Below, one piece after another: positions 45,254 to 54,249 of a stretch of DNA of 64,000 bases. Source of the DNA: Pelomonas caseinilytica. Lineage in GTDB: Bacteria > Pseudomonadota > Gammaproteobacteria > Burkholderiales > Burkholderiaceae_C. Within the stretch, counting starts at the first letter, position 1; the number at the start of each line of letters is the position of its first letter. Where the stretch lies: contig NZ_JAJTWT010000002.1 of assembly GCF_021353235.1 (NCBI RefSeq), positions 620,001 through 684,000 of the forward strand. Direction: 5' to 3'. Position numbers and translations under genes: made by a program. The notes under the pieces are model-generated. The model did no database searches. It had not been told where the DNA came from and saw only the letters and a program-made list of their open reading frames with translations.

Positions 45254-46354
45254 TCACTGGCCGTTGTCGACGATGAGCCGGAGCATTTCCGCCTCCCTCG
45301 GCCTGCCGGTGCGGCGGTCGATCAGGCCGCCGGTGTCCCACCACATCGGCACCAGGCCATGGCGGCGCATGGACGAGGTCACGACGCGGATCCAGTCATG
45401 CACATAGGCGCGCATGCCGGGGTACTGCTTCTTGGGATAGGCGCCGTACTCGCCGATCAGCACCGGGATGCCGCGGCGCACGAAACGCTCCTCGAGGGAA
45501 GCGAACTCCTTCTCCACCCAGGGCTCGTCGGCCCAGGTCTGCGTGGCCTTGGGGTCCTTGGCCTTGGCGCCCCACTGCCAGATCCTGCCCTTGCCGTTGA
45601 GCGTGAACTCGTAGGGGTCGTAGTAATGGACCTCCATCATCAGCCGGTCGGGCACGCTGTCGGTGGGCATGACGGCGTACTTGAGCGTATGGCCGATGTT
45701 GGTGTTGTAGCCCTGCACGACGAGGAAGCGGCTGGCGTTGGCGCCGCCGGTGGCGCGCACCGTCGTCACGAAGGTCTGGTTGAAGCTGTTCTGCACGTCG
45801 GCGTATTCCTGCGTCGGCGGCGTCCACAGGTTCTCCATGCCGACCTCGTTGGTGCCGGCGAAGACGAGGCGCTCGTCGTAGTCGCGAAAGGCCGTGGCGA
45901 TCTGCGTCCACAGCCCCGCCAGGCGCCGGTTCAGCGACGCCTGCCTGTCGTAGCTCGTGTGGTTGAGCCAGCCGCCGTCCCAGTGGGTGTTGATCATGGC
46001 GATCAAGCCGGCCTGCAGCGCGTAGTCCACGACCTGCCTGACCCGGGCCATCCACCTCGGATCGACGCGGTCCTCGGCATCGGCATGGGCGAACCACGCC
46101 ACCGGGATACGCACGCTCTTGAAGCCGGCGGCCTTGAAGCCATCCATCGTCGCCTGCGTCGTCGCCGGCTGGCCCCAGGAGGTTTCGTTGGGCAAGGCCT
46201 CCAGCGTGTTGCCGAGGTTGATGCCCGGAGTCATGCGCTCGGCGAATTGCAACGCCGTCTGGCCCTCTGCGGCACTGGCATGGCCTGCCCAGCCACCCGT
46301 CAGGGCGAGCGAAGCCACGCGCAGCGCATCGCGGCGCGAAAAGTTCGTGTTCAT
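45254..46354 (-). CDS. GH5 endoglucanase, Tat-exported single-domain form
   Basis: 366-residue family 5 enzyme without accessory modules. The ATG at 46354 opens a twin-Arg leader (NFSRRDALRVASLALTGGWA); the longer reading adds an unlikely N-terminus. Catalytic Glu170 in AGTNEVGM replaces the usual NEP by NEV, and the nucleophile is Glu302 in LIGEYGAY. It is clearly different from the two modular GH5 proteins. It lies between lacI and GH9 on the minus strand and is probably co-regulated with them. Confidence 0.9.
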   Translation of the reverse strand: MNTNFSRRDALRVASLALTGGWAGHASAAEGQTALQFAERMTPGINLGNTLEALPNETSWGQPATTQATMDGFKAAGFKSVRIPVAWFAHADAEDRVDPRWMARVRQVVDYALQAGLIAMINTHWDGGWLNHTSYDRQASLNRRLAGLWTQIATAFRDYDERLVFAGTNEVGMENLWTPPTQEYADVQNSFNQTFVTTVRATGGANASRFLVVQGYNTNIGHTLKYAVMPTDSVPDRLMMEVHYYDPYEFTLNGKGRIWQWGAKAKDPKATQTWADEPWVEKEFASLEERFVRRGIPVLIGEYGAYPKKQYPGMRAYVHDWIRVVTSSMRRHGLVPMWWDTGGLIDRRTGRPREAEMLRLIVDNGQ

Positions 46355-46538
46355 GGAAATCAGCAGCAGGTCGGCCGCAGGGGAGACTTGCCGCTCCACC
46401 ACCGGCCGGTGGGCATCACTTGGATGCATTGACGAGGATCCCGACAAGCCCGGCAACCGGGCCTGCAGGCGACTCATCCTCTAGGGAGTGCGGTGGAATG
46501 TGGGGCGTCTCCTCCTCGGCCTGATGAACGTCCGGGCT

Positions 46539-47621
46539 TCAGGCGATCAGCAACTCTGCGGCCCGCGGACCGGCCAGCGTGGCGCGCTCGACCAGTTCGG
46601 TGCCCAGCACGACCTCGCGGTCTTCGGCGCCCGGCTGGCGCGTCTGCTCGGCGTCGATCAGCGCCAGCAGCATCTCGACGGCCATGCGGCCGAGCTTGCC
46701 CAGCGGCTGGGCCACCGTCGACAGCCGCGCGGCGCGGGCGAACAAGGTGTTGTCGAAGCCGATGAGGGCGATGTCCTCGGGAATGCGGTAGCCCCGCGCC
46801 TGCAACCTCTCCATGCAGCCCAGCGCGATGGCGTCGCTCGCGGCGAAGATGGCCTCGGGCAAGGGCTCGCCGCGGTGCCGAAGCAGCCAGGGCTCCAGCA
46901 CCGTGCGCCCGCCTTCGGCCGTGAAGGGGCAGCGCAGCACATGGTCGGGCGGCGGCGTGATGCCGGCCTCGCGGAAGGCGCGTTCATAGCCCTGCTGGCG
47001 CAGGTCGGCGCCGGTCGAGCCCTCGGGGCCGCCCACGTGCAGGATGCGCCTATGCCCCAGCCTCAGCAGATGGCTGACGGCCAGGAAGGCGCCACCCTCG
47101 TCGTCCGACTGCAGGCCCGGCACGCCGGGAACCGCCCGGTTGGCGTGCACGGTGACGGCGGGCGCGTGCTCGGGCAGCCATTCGGAGGCCGGCGCGTCGA
47201 TCATGGGCGCCAGCATGATGAGCCCGTCGATGCGCCCATCGCAGTACTCCGGCACGAGGCGGCGAGCGTCGACCCAGTTGCCGACGTTGAAGACCGTCAC
47301 GTTCTGCCCGCGCGCACCGGCGGCCTGCATGATGCCGTCGAAGACTTCCAGGAAATAGAGGTTGGGCTCGTCACCGGACAGGATGCCCACCAGGCCCAGG
47401 GCGTTCATGCGCCGGTCGACCAGGGCACGCGCCGTGCGGTTGGGCCGGTAGCGCAGCTTCTCGGCAGCGGCCAGCACCCGCTCGCGGGTCTCCTTGGAGA
47501 TGCGAGTGGAGGTGGACACCCCGTTGAGGACGGCGGACGCTGCCATGGCCGACACGCCGGCTTCACGGCCGACGTCGGCCAGGGTTGCAGCGCGGCGCGG
47601 GCGCGTGGGTTGCTCAGACAT
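46539..47621 (-). CDS. LacI-family transcriptional regulator
   Basis: 360-residue repressor. The helix-turn-helix (TLADVGREAGVSAMAASAVL, about 13-32) and hinge helix (YRPNRTARAL) are followed by a periplasmic-binding-protein-like sensor domain. An operator candidate lies at 47782-47797, 161 bp upstream, so autoregulation is likely. The same motif stands before the GH42 operon and the lipoprotein-TonB operon, making this the probable local regulator of the whole polysaccharide locus. The effector is unknown, presumably a mono- or disaccharide from the substrate. Confidence 0.9.
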   Translation of the reverse strand: MSEQPTRPRRAATLADVGREAGVSAMAASAVLNGVSTSTRISKETRERVLAAAEKLRYRPNRTARALVDRRMNALGLVGILSGDEPNLYFLEVFDGIMQAAGARGQNVTVFNVGNWVDARRLVPEYCDGRIDGLIMLAPMIDAPASEWLPEHAPAVTVHANRAVPGVPGLQSDDEGGAFLAVSHLLRLGHRRILHVGGPEGSTGADLRQQGYERAFREAGITPPPDHVLRCPFTAEGGRTVLEPWLLRHRGEPLPEAIFAASDAIALGCMERLQARGYRIPEDIALIGFDNTLFARAARLSTVAQPLGKLGRMAVEMLLALIDAEQTRQPGAEDREVVLGTELVERATLAGPRAAELLIA

Positions 47622-47781
47622 GGGCCTGCTCTTTCGCAGGGCCCGCCCAGCACAGCTTCAAGTCCGGAACGGTCAGGTAGGGTGTCATGACGACAGGCAA
47701 AAGAACGCAGTCTCGCAGGTGCGGGTGTCGGCACACCGCCGGCTGTACGGCCTCACAAGTCACCACGCCTGTGCCTTGGGT

Positions 47782-47797
47782 GATTTCTCGATAAATC
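47782..47797. promoter_or_regulatory. LacI-type operator candidate, lacI/ThuA divergent region
   Basis: GATTTCTCGATAAATC, third copy of the palindrome, in the 369-bp gap between lacI and the divergent ThuA-like gene. Apart from this site and the FadR-type site at 47827-47839 I see nothing coding in the gap; it is less GC-rich than its surroundings, as promoters here are. Confidence 0.65.
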
Positions 47798-47826
47798 CGA
47801 TGGCAACTTTGCCAGCTTTCGCTGAT

Positions 47827-47839
47827 TTGGTCTTACCAA
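47827..47839. promoter_or_regulatory. FadR-type site
   Basis: TTGGTCTTACCAA is a palindrome broken only at the centre, the best copy of the second motif. It is 30 bp from the LacI-type site, the same pairing seen at 40-90. Confidence 0.6.
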
Positions 47840-47990
47840 TAAACCCTAGCAGCGAGACGACGCGGCTGCGGCCCGTCAGTCATGCACCGGGCCGATTGAA
47901 GGCGGCACATCGCCTTGCCGGCTGAACCGCTCTTGCCGCCTGCGCACCGCTTGGCATCATCACGCCCTTGCCCCGCCCCCCGGAGACACG

Positions 47991-48764
47991 ATGACCCATC
48001 TTCTGCGTCAACTTGCCATGGCGTTAGGCCTGCTGGCCGTCGCCGCTTCGGCCCAGGCCGAGCAGTTCCGGGTGCTGGTCTTCAGCAAGACCGCGGGCTG
48101 GCATCACGAGTCCATCCCGGCAGGAGTCGCCGCCATCCAGCGGCTGGGACAGCTGCATGACTTCGGCGTCTTCTGGACAGAGGACGCCAACCGCGTGATG
48201 AACGACCAGGAACTGGCCAAGTACCAGGCCGTGGTGTTCCTGCTCACGACGGGCGACATCCTGAACGCCGAGCAGAAGGCGGCCTTCGAGCGCTACATCC
48301 GTGCAGGCGGCGGCTTCGTGGGCGTGCACAGTGCGGCGGACACCGAGCACGGCTGGCCCTGGTACGCGCGGCTGGTCGGGCGGATGTTCCTGGCCCACCC
48401 CGCCAACCAGACGGCCACGCTGGTGGTGCAGGACGCCAACTTCCCCGGCATGGACCGCTTCCCCAGGCGCTTCCTGTTCACCGAAGAGTGGTACCAGTTC
48501 GGCCCACCGCAGTCGCAGGGCCTGAAGCTGTTGCTGACGGTGGATGAGGACACCTACCGCCCCGCCACCGAATGGGGCGGCAAACCGGTCGCGCCCATGG
48601 GCGCCAAGCACCCCATCAGCTGGTATCAGCAGGTGGACGGCGGTCGGAGCTTCTACACCGCGCTCGGCCACCTGAGCGCCACCTATGGCGACGAGCGTTT
48701 CCAGCACCACCTGTTCGGCGGCATCTACTGGGCGGCCACGGGCAAGGGGTTCAGCGCCGACTGA
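47991..48764 (+). CDS. ThuA-like secreted protein
   Basis: 257-residue protein of the ThuA/trehalose-utilisation family (glutamine-amidotransferase-like fold), with a signal peptide (MALGLLAVAASAQA) and GGAG 5 bp before the ATG. Typical motifs are present: KTAGWHHESI, GGGFVGVHSAADT and the His-rich end FQHHLFGGIYWA. Such proteins are common in sugar-degradation loci, some as ketoglucoside or unknown glycan processing partners; the reaction here is not known. It is transcribed away from lacI and shares its control region. Confidence 0.85.
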   Translation: MTHLLRQLAMALGLLAVAASAQAEQFRVLVFSKTAGWHHESIPAGVAAIQRLGQLHDFGVFWTEDANRVMNDQELAKYQAVVFLLTTGDILNAEQKAAFERYIRAGGGFVGVHSAADTEHGWPWYARLVGRMFLAHPANQTATLVVQDANFPGMDRFPRRFLFTEEWYQFGPPQSQGLKLLLTVDEDTYRPATEWGGKPVAPMGAKHPISWYQQVDGGRSFYTALGHLSATYGDERFQHHLFGGIYWAATGKGFSAD

Positions 48765-48776
48765 GCGCCGCGCCCC

Positions 48777-48983
48777 TCAGTCCAGCAGCATCTCGCCGGT
48801 GTCCTCGCGGCGCCGGCCGTGGAAGACCTGATGCCCGGGGCCGCGGCGGTGAGCCTCCTCCTGCGCCTGCGCGGCATGCTCGTGCATGCTGACGAAGTCG
48901 CCCGGCAGCGCTTCCTTCACGCGCAGGACCAGCCAGCCCCTGACCCAGCCGGGATGCGATGGGTCCGCTTGCAGTGCTTGCAT
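48777..48983 (-). CDS. Small hypothetical protein
   Basis: 68 residues, starting at an ATG with a near-perfect AAGGAG 5 bp upstream, the main reason to call it. The product is charged and His-rich (VSMHEHAAQAQEEAHRRG), without signal peptide or membrane helix. It is convergent with the ThuA-like gene, stopping 12 bp from it. I do not recognise a family. Confidence 0.55.
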   Translation of the reverse strand: MQALQADPSHPGWVRGWLVLRVKEALPGDFVSMHEHAAQAQEEAHRRGPGHQVFHGRRREDTGEMLLD

Positions 48984-49198
48984 GTCCACTCCTTGCGACG
49001 GAATGCGATGGCGCCTCCGTCCTGGCTCGACGCTAGAGCAGCCCGGCGCGCGACGCTGTCGGACAAACGCGCATTGAAGACCGCGCGCCCGGCGGGCGGG
49101 GCCGGCGCATGACTTCAGCTCATGGCTAGGCCGCCGTTTCGACTGGCCTGGCACCGGCACCGCCGCTACGCTGCGACCCGCCTTCCGACGCCGCCCGC

Positions 49199-50422
49199 AT
49201 GACCGCCCTGCTCCGACATCTCCCGGCCCTCGCCTTCGCCGTTCTCGCTTGCGGGTGCGCCCAGCAGCCGCTGACCGGCCCGGCGCCACAGGCTCCGCAG
49301 GCCGCGCAGGCCGCCCCTTGGGCCGACGCGACCGCGGGCCAGGCGGCGCGCTTCGCCCCGGTGTTCGACGAGGTCGACGCCTGGGTGGCGAAGCGGGCCT
49401 TCCCGGGCGCCGTGCTGGCGGTGGGCGTCGACGGGCGGCTGGTGGCGCTGAAGGCCTTCGGCCGGCTCGACAGCTCGCCCGGCGCCCCGGCCATGCCGGT
49501 CGATGCCGTCTTCGACCTCGCCTCGCTGACCAAGGTCGTGGCCACCACCACGGCCATCGCCCTGCTGTGCGACCAGGGCCTCTTGAAGCTCGACGAGCCC
49601 GTCGTGCGCTACCTGCCCGAGTTCGCCGGCGTTCCGGGCCACGAGCGCATCACCGTGCGCCACCTGCTGGCCCACAACTCGGGCCTGCCCTCGCCCATGC
49701 TGCTGTGGAAGCACGCCGGCAGCCGCGCCGAACTGCTCGACCTCGTGTACCGGCTGCCCGTGCAGGCGCCTCCCGGCGCCGAGTTCCACTACCGCGACGA
49801 GAACTTCATCCTGCTCGGCGAGATCGTCCAGCGCGTCGGCGGGCTGCCGCTGGACCGCTTCGTCAGCACGCGCGTGTTCGAACCGCTCGGCATGGCCGAG
49901 ACGGGCTTCAACCCGCCGGCCTCGCTGCTGCCGCGCATCCCCGCCACCGAACAGGACGAGCACTACCGCCATCGCCTGGTCCGCGGCACGGTGCACGACG
50001 AGAACGCCGACGTGATGGGCGGCGTGGCCGGCCATGCCGGCCTTTTCTCCACCGCGGCTGACCTGGCGCGGCTGGCCGAGATGATCCTGGACCGCGGCCA
50101 GGCCGGCGGGCGTCGCTTCCTCAGCCCGCAGACCCTGGACAGCTTCCTCGCCCGCCAGCACCAGCCGCCCGGCAGCAGCCGCGCCCTGGGCTGGGACACG
50201 CCCGAGCCCGGCGGCCTCGCCGGGCCGCGGGCCTCGGCCGACGCCGTGCTGCACACCGGGTTCACCGGCACCTCGCTCTACATCGATCGCTCGCGGCGCG
50301 CCTTCGTCGTGCTGCTGACCAACCGCGTCAACCCCAGCCGCGACAACAAGCTGATCGGTCCGGCCCGCACCGCCATCCACTCGGCCGTGCTCCAGGCCCT
50401 GGACGCCGGCGCCGGCCGCTGA
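49199..50422 (+). CDS. YfeW-like serine hydrolase (PBP4B/beta-lactamase class C fold), lipoprotein
   Basis: 407-residue serine hydrolase with a lipoprotein-like leader (LAFAVLACGC). It has the penicillin-binding/beta-lactamase set: Ser109-x-x-Lys112 in SLTK, the YRDEN box and HTGFTGTS in place of KTG. The HTG box and length match YfeW (PBP4B), which in Escherichia coli is encoded beside murQ and murP. Here too it lies near murQ, so it probably trims D-Ala or another group from peptidoglycan fragments. It starts the plus-strand peptidoglycan-recycling cluster. Confidence 0.8.
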   Translation: MTALLRHLPALAFAVLACGCAQQPLTGPAPQAPQAAQAAPWADATAGQAARFAPVFDEVDAWVAKRAFPGAVLAVGVDGRLVALKAFGRLDSSPGAPAMPVDAVFDLASLTKVVATTTAIALLCDQGLLKLDEPVVRYLPEFAGVPGHERITVRHLLAHNSGLPSPMLLWKHAGSRAELLDLVYRLPVQAPPGAEFHYRDENFILLGEIVQRVGGLPLDRFVSTRVFEPLGMAETGFNPPASLLPRIPATEQDEHYRHRLVRGTVHDENADVMGGVAGHAGLFSTAADLARLAEMILDRGQAGGRRFLSPQTLDSFLARQHQPPGSSRALGWDTPEPGGLAGPRASADAVLHTGFTGTSLYIDRSRRAFVVLLTNRVNPSRDNKLIGPARTAIHSAVLQALDAGAGR

Positions 50423-50519
50423 GCCGCGCCTCGCGCCGCCCTTACCCTCGCTCCCACGCCGCGCGCCGCCAGGCCGCGCGGCGTACCCGCTCACACTCCG
50501 CGTTATCCCGCATGTCGCC

Positions 50520-50546
50520 ATTGGTTCGCAATTGGTACGCTCCAAT
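50520..50546. promoter_or_regulatory. Operator candidate before the GntR gene
   Basis: A direct repeat ATTGGTTCGC / ATTGGTACGC (50520-50529, 50531-50540) overlaps the inverted repeat ATTGG-6-CCAAT at 50531-50546, 43 bp before the GntR start. This fits autoregulation by the HutC-type regulator. Confidence 0.45.
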
Positions 50547-50588
50547 CGCGCTCCAAATGCGGCAACGCATCCATTGACAGGCGCACCC

Positions 50589-51365
50589 ATGAAAACGCTG
50601 AACGACGACGAACTGATTGCCGCCCTGGGCCGGGAACTCACGGCCGACGCCTCGAGCGCCGGGCCGCTGTACTTCCGGCTGGCCGCGACGCTGCGCGAGC
50701 TGATCCAGCAGGGCCAGCTGGCCTCGGGCCGCAGCCTGCCGCCCGAACGCGAGCTGGCCCAGCGCCTCGCGGTCTCGCGCCAGACCATCCGGCGCGTCGT
50801 CGACGAACTCGCCAGCGAGGGCGTGCTGACCGTGCGCCAGGGCAGCGGCACTTTCGTCAGCGGCCGGCTGGTGGAGCCCCTGACCGAGCTGGCCAGCTTC
50901 TCCGACGACATGCGTCGCCGTGGCATGACGCCGGGCTCGCTGTGGCTGGAGCGCAAGCTCACCGCCCCCTCGCCGCAGGAAGCCTTCACCCTCGGCCTGT
51001 CGCTGAACGACCGCGTCGTGCGGGCCCTGCGCGTGCGCACGGCCGACGAGCAGCGCATCGCCGTCGAACTCGCCGTCGTGGGCGCCGACCTCGTCGGCGG
51101 CACGGCCGACTTCGGCACCTCCCTGTACGACGCCATCCGCCGCCATGGCCGCGCCCCCGAGCGCGCCCTGCAGCGCGTGCGGGCCGCCATCGCCGATGCC
51201 CGCATCGCCGAGCTGCTGCACATCGACGTCGGCGCCCCGGTGCTGGAGACCGAGCGCCATTCCTACAGCGCCGACGGCAGGCCGGTCGAATGGACACGTT
51301 CGACCTACCGCGGCGACCTCTATGACTACGTCGTCGAGATGCGCATCGGCGCATCCGGCCCCTGA
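50589..51365 (+). CDS. GntR/HutC-family regulator with UTRA domain
   Basis: 258-residue regulator. A winged helix with the GntR pattern (LPPERELAQRLAVSRQTIRR, about 50-69) is followed by a UTRA ligand-binding domain ending in VEWTRSTYRGDLYDYVVEM. HutC-type members such as NagR/DasR respond to amino-sugar phosphates, which fits the MurQ neighbour. The longer upstream reading is not used because the ATG at 50589 matches the family start. It likely controls the TonB receptor-murQ-symporter genes that follow within 38 bp. Confidence 0.9.
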   Translation: MKTLNDDELIAALGRELTADASSAGPLYFRLAATLRELIQQGQLASGRSLPPERELAQRLAVSRQTIRRVVDELASEGVLTVRQGSGTFVSGRLVEPLTELASFSDDMRRRGMTPGSLWLERKLTAPSPQEAFTLGLSLNDRVVRALRVRTADEQRIAVELAVVGADLVGGTADFGTSLYDAIRRHGRAPERALQRVRAAIADARIAELLHIDVGAPVLETERHSYSADGRPVEWTRSTYRGDLYDYVVEMRIGASGP

Positions 51366-51403
51366 CCCCTTCGGCCACCGCCGAGCCACCCGAGGAGATT
51401 TCC

Positions 51404-54241
51404 ATGAGAGCCCCATCCCTGCATGCCGTCGCGACTGCCGTGGGTCTGCTGGCCCTGCATGCCGCCGCCACCGCGCAGCAGGCCACCGCCAGCGACGACA
51501 AGCAACAGCTGGAGGCCGTCGTCGTGACGGGCATCCGCGCCTCGCTCGAGAAGTCGATGACGGCCAAGCGCAATGCCAACACCAACGTCGAGGTGATCTC
51601 GGCCGAGGACGTGGGCAAGATGCCCGACAAGAACATCGCCGACGCCATCTCCCGCGTGTCCGGCGTCAACGTGCAGTACGGCGGTGCCAATGCCATGGAC
51701 GAGGCCGAGCGCGTGGCCATCCGCGGCACGCCGCCCAGCCTCAACCTCGTCACCATCAACGGCCATGCCGTCTCCGCCGGCGACTGGCACGTGGGCGACC
51801 AGTCCGCGGGCAATGCCGTGTCCAGCCGCAGCGTGGGCTTCGGCCTGCTGCCGTCCGAACTGATCGGGCAGACCGTCGTCTACAAGAACCAGCGGGCCGA
51901 CCTCACCGAAGGGGGCCTGGCCGGCAGCGTGGACGTGCTGCTGCGCAAGCCGCTGGACATGCGCGCCGGCTTCAGCGGCGAAGCCGCCCTGGGCGCCGTC
52001 TACGCCGACCTGCCCGGCAAGACCGACCCGCAGGCCAGCGTGCTGCTGGCCTGGAAGTCGCCGGACAAGCGCTTCGGCGTCATCGCCCAGGCCTTCAAGG
52101 AAGACCGCTCCCTGCGCCGCGACGGCCAGGAGACCTTCAGCTACACGGCGCTGACCAATGCCCAGGCCCTGTCGCTGACCGGCGGCGACGCCACGGCCGC
52201 GGCCGGCCTCGTCGGCAAGCGCCTGCCCAACCAGTTCAACGCCACCATGTTCGAGGGCGCGCGCAAGCGCTCGGGCGGCTTCCTGTCGCTGCAGTGGCGG
52301 CCGACCGAGCAGCTCGACATGACGCTCAGCGGCTTCAGCTCCGAGCTCAAGGCGGTCAACTACAACAGCTCCGGCTTCCTGACGCTGAACAACCTGATGG
52401 CCGGCGGCTGGCGGCTGAGCAATGCCATCGTCGACGGTGACGTCATCACCGCCGGCAAGCTCTCACGCCCGGCCGGCTCGACGACCAATGCCCTCGGCCT
52501 GGAGTACGACCACTTCCTGCGCGACGGCGCCCGCTCGACCTCCAAGTTCTACGACCTGGACCTGAAATACGCCGTCAGCCCCGCCCTGACGCTGACCGGC
52601 CGCGCCGGCTCCACCGAAGGCGCCGGCTACACCACGCGCCAGCCCAACATCGTGCTGGCCGTCGTCAACCCCAACGTCGCCTGGCAGATGAACCGGACGC
52701 GCCCCACCGACTGGAGCATCAGCGACGCCAGCGGCAAGGCCATCGACCTGTCCAACATCGCCAGCTACCAGCTGATGAACGCCAACCTCCCGGCCATCAC
52801 CTCGATGGACAAGGAGAACTACGTCCACGCCGACGGCGAATGGAAGCTGGGCGACGGCCTGTTCAGCAGCCTCAAGTTCGGCCTGCGCAGCGCCACGCAC
52901 AAGCGCAACGTCGACGTCGTCACCAGCCGCTGGACGCTGCAGGACGCGCCCGGCGCGACCGCTCCCTTCACCACCGCCATCACCGGCGGCGCCCTCATCA
53001 ACCAGACCGCCTATCCCATGCCCGTGCCCAACCCGGCGACGGCCCTGCCGGGCGACTACGCCAGCGGCCTGGACGGCACCTTCCCGCGCAACCTGCTGCG
53101 CTTCGACCAGGGCCAGCTCGCCGCCTTCGCCGACAAGTACCAGTACTGGGACCCCGTCGCCGGCAAGCAGTGGAACAGCGGCTACGGCCTGAAGGAGACC
53201 AGCAACGCCCTGTACGCCATGGGCGAGTTCGACGCCGACGCGCTGTCCGGCAACGTCGGCCTGCGCGCGGTGCGGACCCAGGTGGACACCACCTCCTACA
53301 CCCAGCTGCCCAGCAACATCTGCCCGGCGCTGGCGACCTGCAACGTCAACGGCGCCATCGTCGGCTCGCGCTTCGGCACCTTCGTGCCGGCCTACACCAG
53401 CACCAAGCACACCGCCTGGCTGCCCAGCCTCAACCTGCGCTGGGACATCGACCGCCAGCTCGTGGCCCGCGCCTCGCTGAGCCGCTCGCTGGGCCGCCCC
53501 AACTACAACGAGCTGGCCGGTGCGCTGACGATCAACAGCAACACCCTGATCGCCAGCATGGGCAACCCGCTGCTCAAGCCCATCACGGCCAACAACGGCG
53601 ACCTGTCGCTGGCCTGGTATTTCGCGCCGCGCGCCTCGCTGAGCGGCAGCGTGTTCACCCAGCGCCTGAGCAACTACGTCAAGCCCGTCACCGAGGTCGC
53701 GACGCTGGAGGACCCGTCGGCGCCGGGCACGACGCGCCAGTACACGCTGACCAAGCGCATCGGCCTGGACGCCCGGCTCACCGGAGCCGAGGTGGCGCTG
53801 GAGATGCCCGTCGGCAACGGCTTCGGCTTCTCGTCCAACGCCACCTACGTCAGCTCGCGCGACGCCGACGGCCAGCCCATGCTCGGCAGCTCCAAGTGGA
53901 CCTACAACGTGGTCGGCTACTACGAGAACGACAGGTTCAACGCCCGCCTGGCCTGGAACTGGCGCGACGACTACGCCTACACCGTCATCGGCGACGGCTC
54001 GGGCACCACCAAGCAGGACCTGAAGGGCAACTACCTCATCAACGGCCTGCACTACTTCAAGGGCTACGGCGCCCTGGCCCTGTCGCTGGGCTACAAGTTC
54101 ACCGACCAGGTCAGCGTCACCTTCGATGCCAACAACCTCAACAACCCGGTGCGCCACACCTACATGCTGACCGAGAACGCGCCCGCCAACTGGTACGAGA
54201 GCGGCCGGCAGTACTACGTGAACCTGCGCATGAAGTTCTGA
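51404..54241 (+). CDS. TonB-dependent receptor of the peptidoglycan-sugar cluster
   Basis: 945-residue outer-membrane receptor preceded by GAGGAG. Signal peptide ends near TATAQ; a TonB-box-like region (LEAVVVTGIRASLEKSM), plug domain and barrel follow, and the last residue is Phe. It belongs to the Xanthomonas-Caulobacter receptor group but is not a close copy of the receptor at 36189-39359. In front of murQ it probably imports muropeptides, MurNAc or GlcNAc-MurNAc. Confidence 0.9.
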   Translation: MRAPSLHAVATAVGLLALHAAATAQQATASDDKQQLEAVVVTGIRASLEKSMTAKRNANTNVEVISAEDVGKMPDKNIADAISRVSGVNVQYGGANAMDEAERVAIRGTPPSLNLVTINGHAVSAGDWHVGDQSAGNAVSSRSVGFGLLPSELIGQTVVYKNQRADLTEGGLAGSVDVLLRKPLDMRAGFSGEAALGAVYADLPGKTDPQASVLLAWKSPDKRFGVIAQAFKEDRSLRRDGQETFSYTALTNAQALSLTGGDATAAAGLVGKRLPNQFNATMFEGARKRSGGFLSLQWRPTEQLDMTLSGFSSELKAVNYNSSGFLTLNNLMAGGWRLSNAIVDGDVITAGKLSRPAGSTTNALGLEYDHFLRDGARSTSKFYDLDLKYAVSPALTLTGRAGSTEGAGYTTRQPNIVLAVVNPNVAWQMNRTRPTDWSISDASGKAIDLSNIASYQLMNANLPAITSMDKENYVHADGEWKLGDGLFSSLKFGLRSATHKRNVDVVTSRWTLQDAPGATAPFTTAITGGALINQTAYPMPVPNPATALPGDYASGLDGTFPRNLLRFDQGQLAAFADKYQYWDPVAGKQWNSGYGLKETSNALYAMGEFDADALSGNVGLRAVRTQVDTTSYTQLPSNICPALATCNVNGAIVGSRFGTFVPAYTSTKHTAWLPSLNLRWDIDRQLVARASLSRSLGRPNYNELAGALTINSNTLIASMGNPLLKPITANNGDLSLAWYFAPRASLSGSVFTQRLSNYVKPVTEVATLEDPSAPGTTRQYTLTKRIGLDARLTGAEVALEMPVGNGFGFSSNATYVSSRDADGQPMLGSSKWTYNVVGYYENDRFNARLAWNWRDDYAYTVIGDGSGTTKQDLKGNYLINGLHYFKGYGALALSLGYKFTDQVSVTFDANNLNNPVRHTYMLTENAPANWYESGRQYYVNLRMKF

Positions 54242-54249
54242 GGCGCGGC

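Noticed and set aside
50589-51365. The GntR protein here as reader of the TGGTCT-ACCAA sites
   Set aside because: It is a HutC/UTRA type, its own leader has a differently spaced ATTGG-6-CCAAT site, and the TGGTCT sites occur only in the polysaccharide locus.
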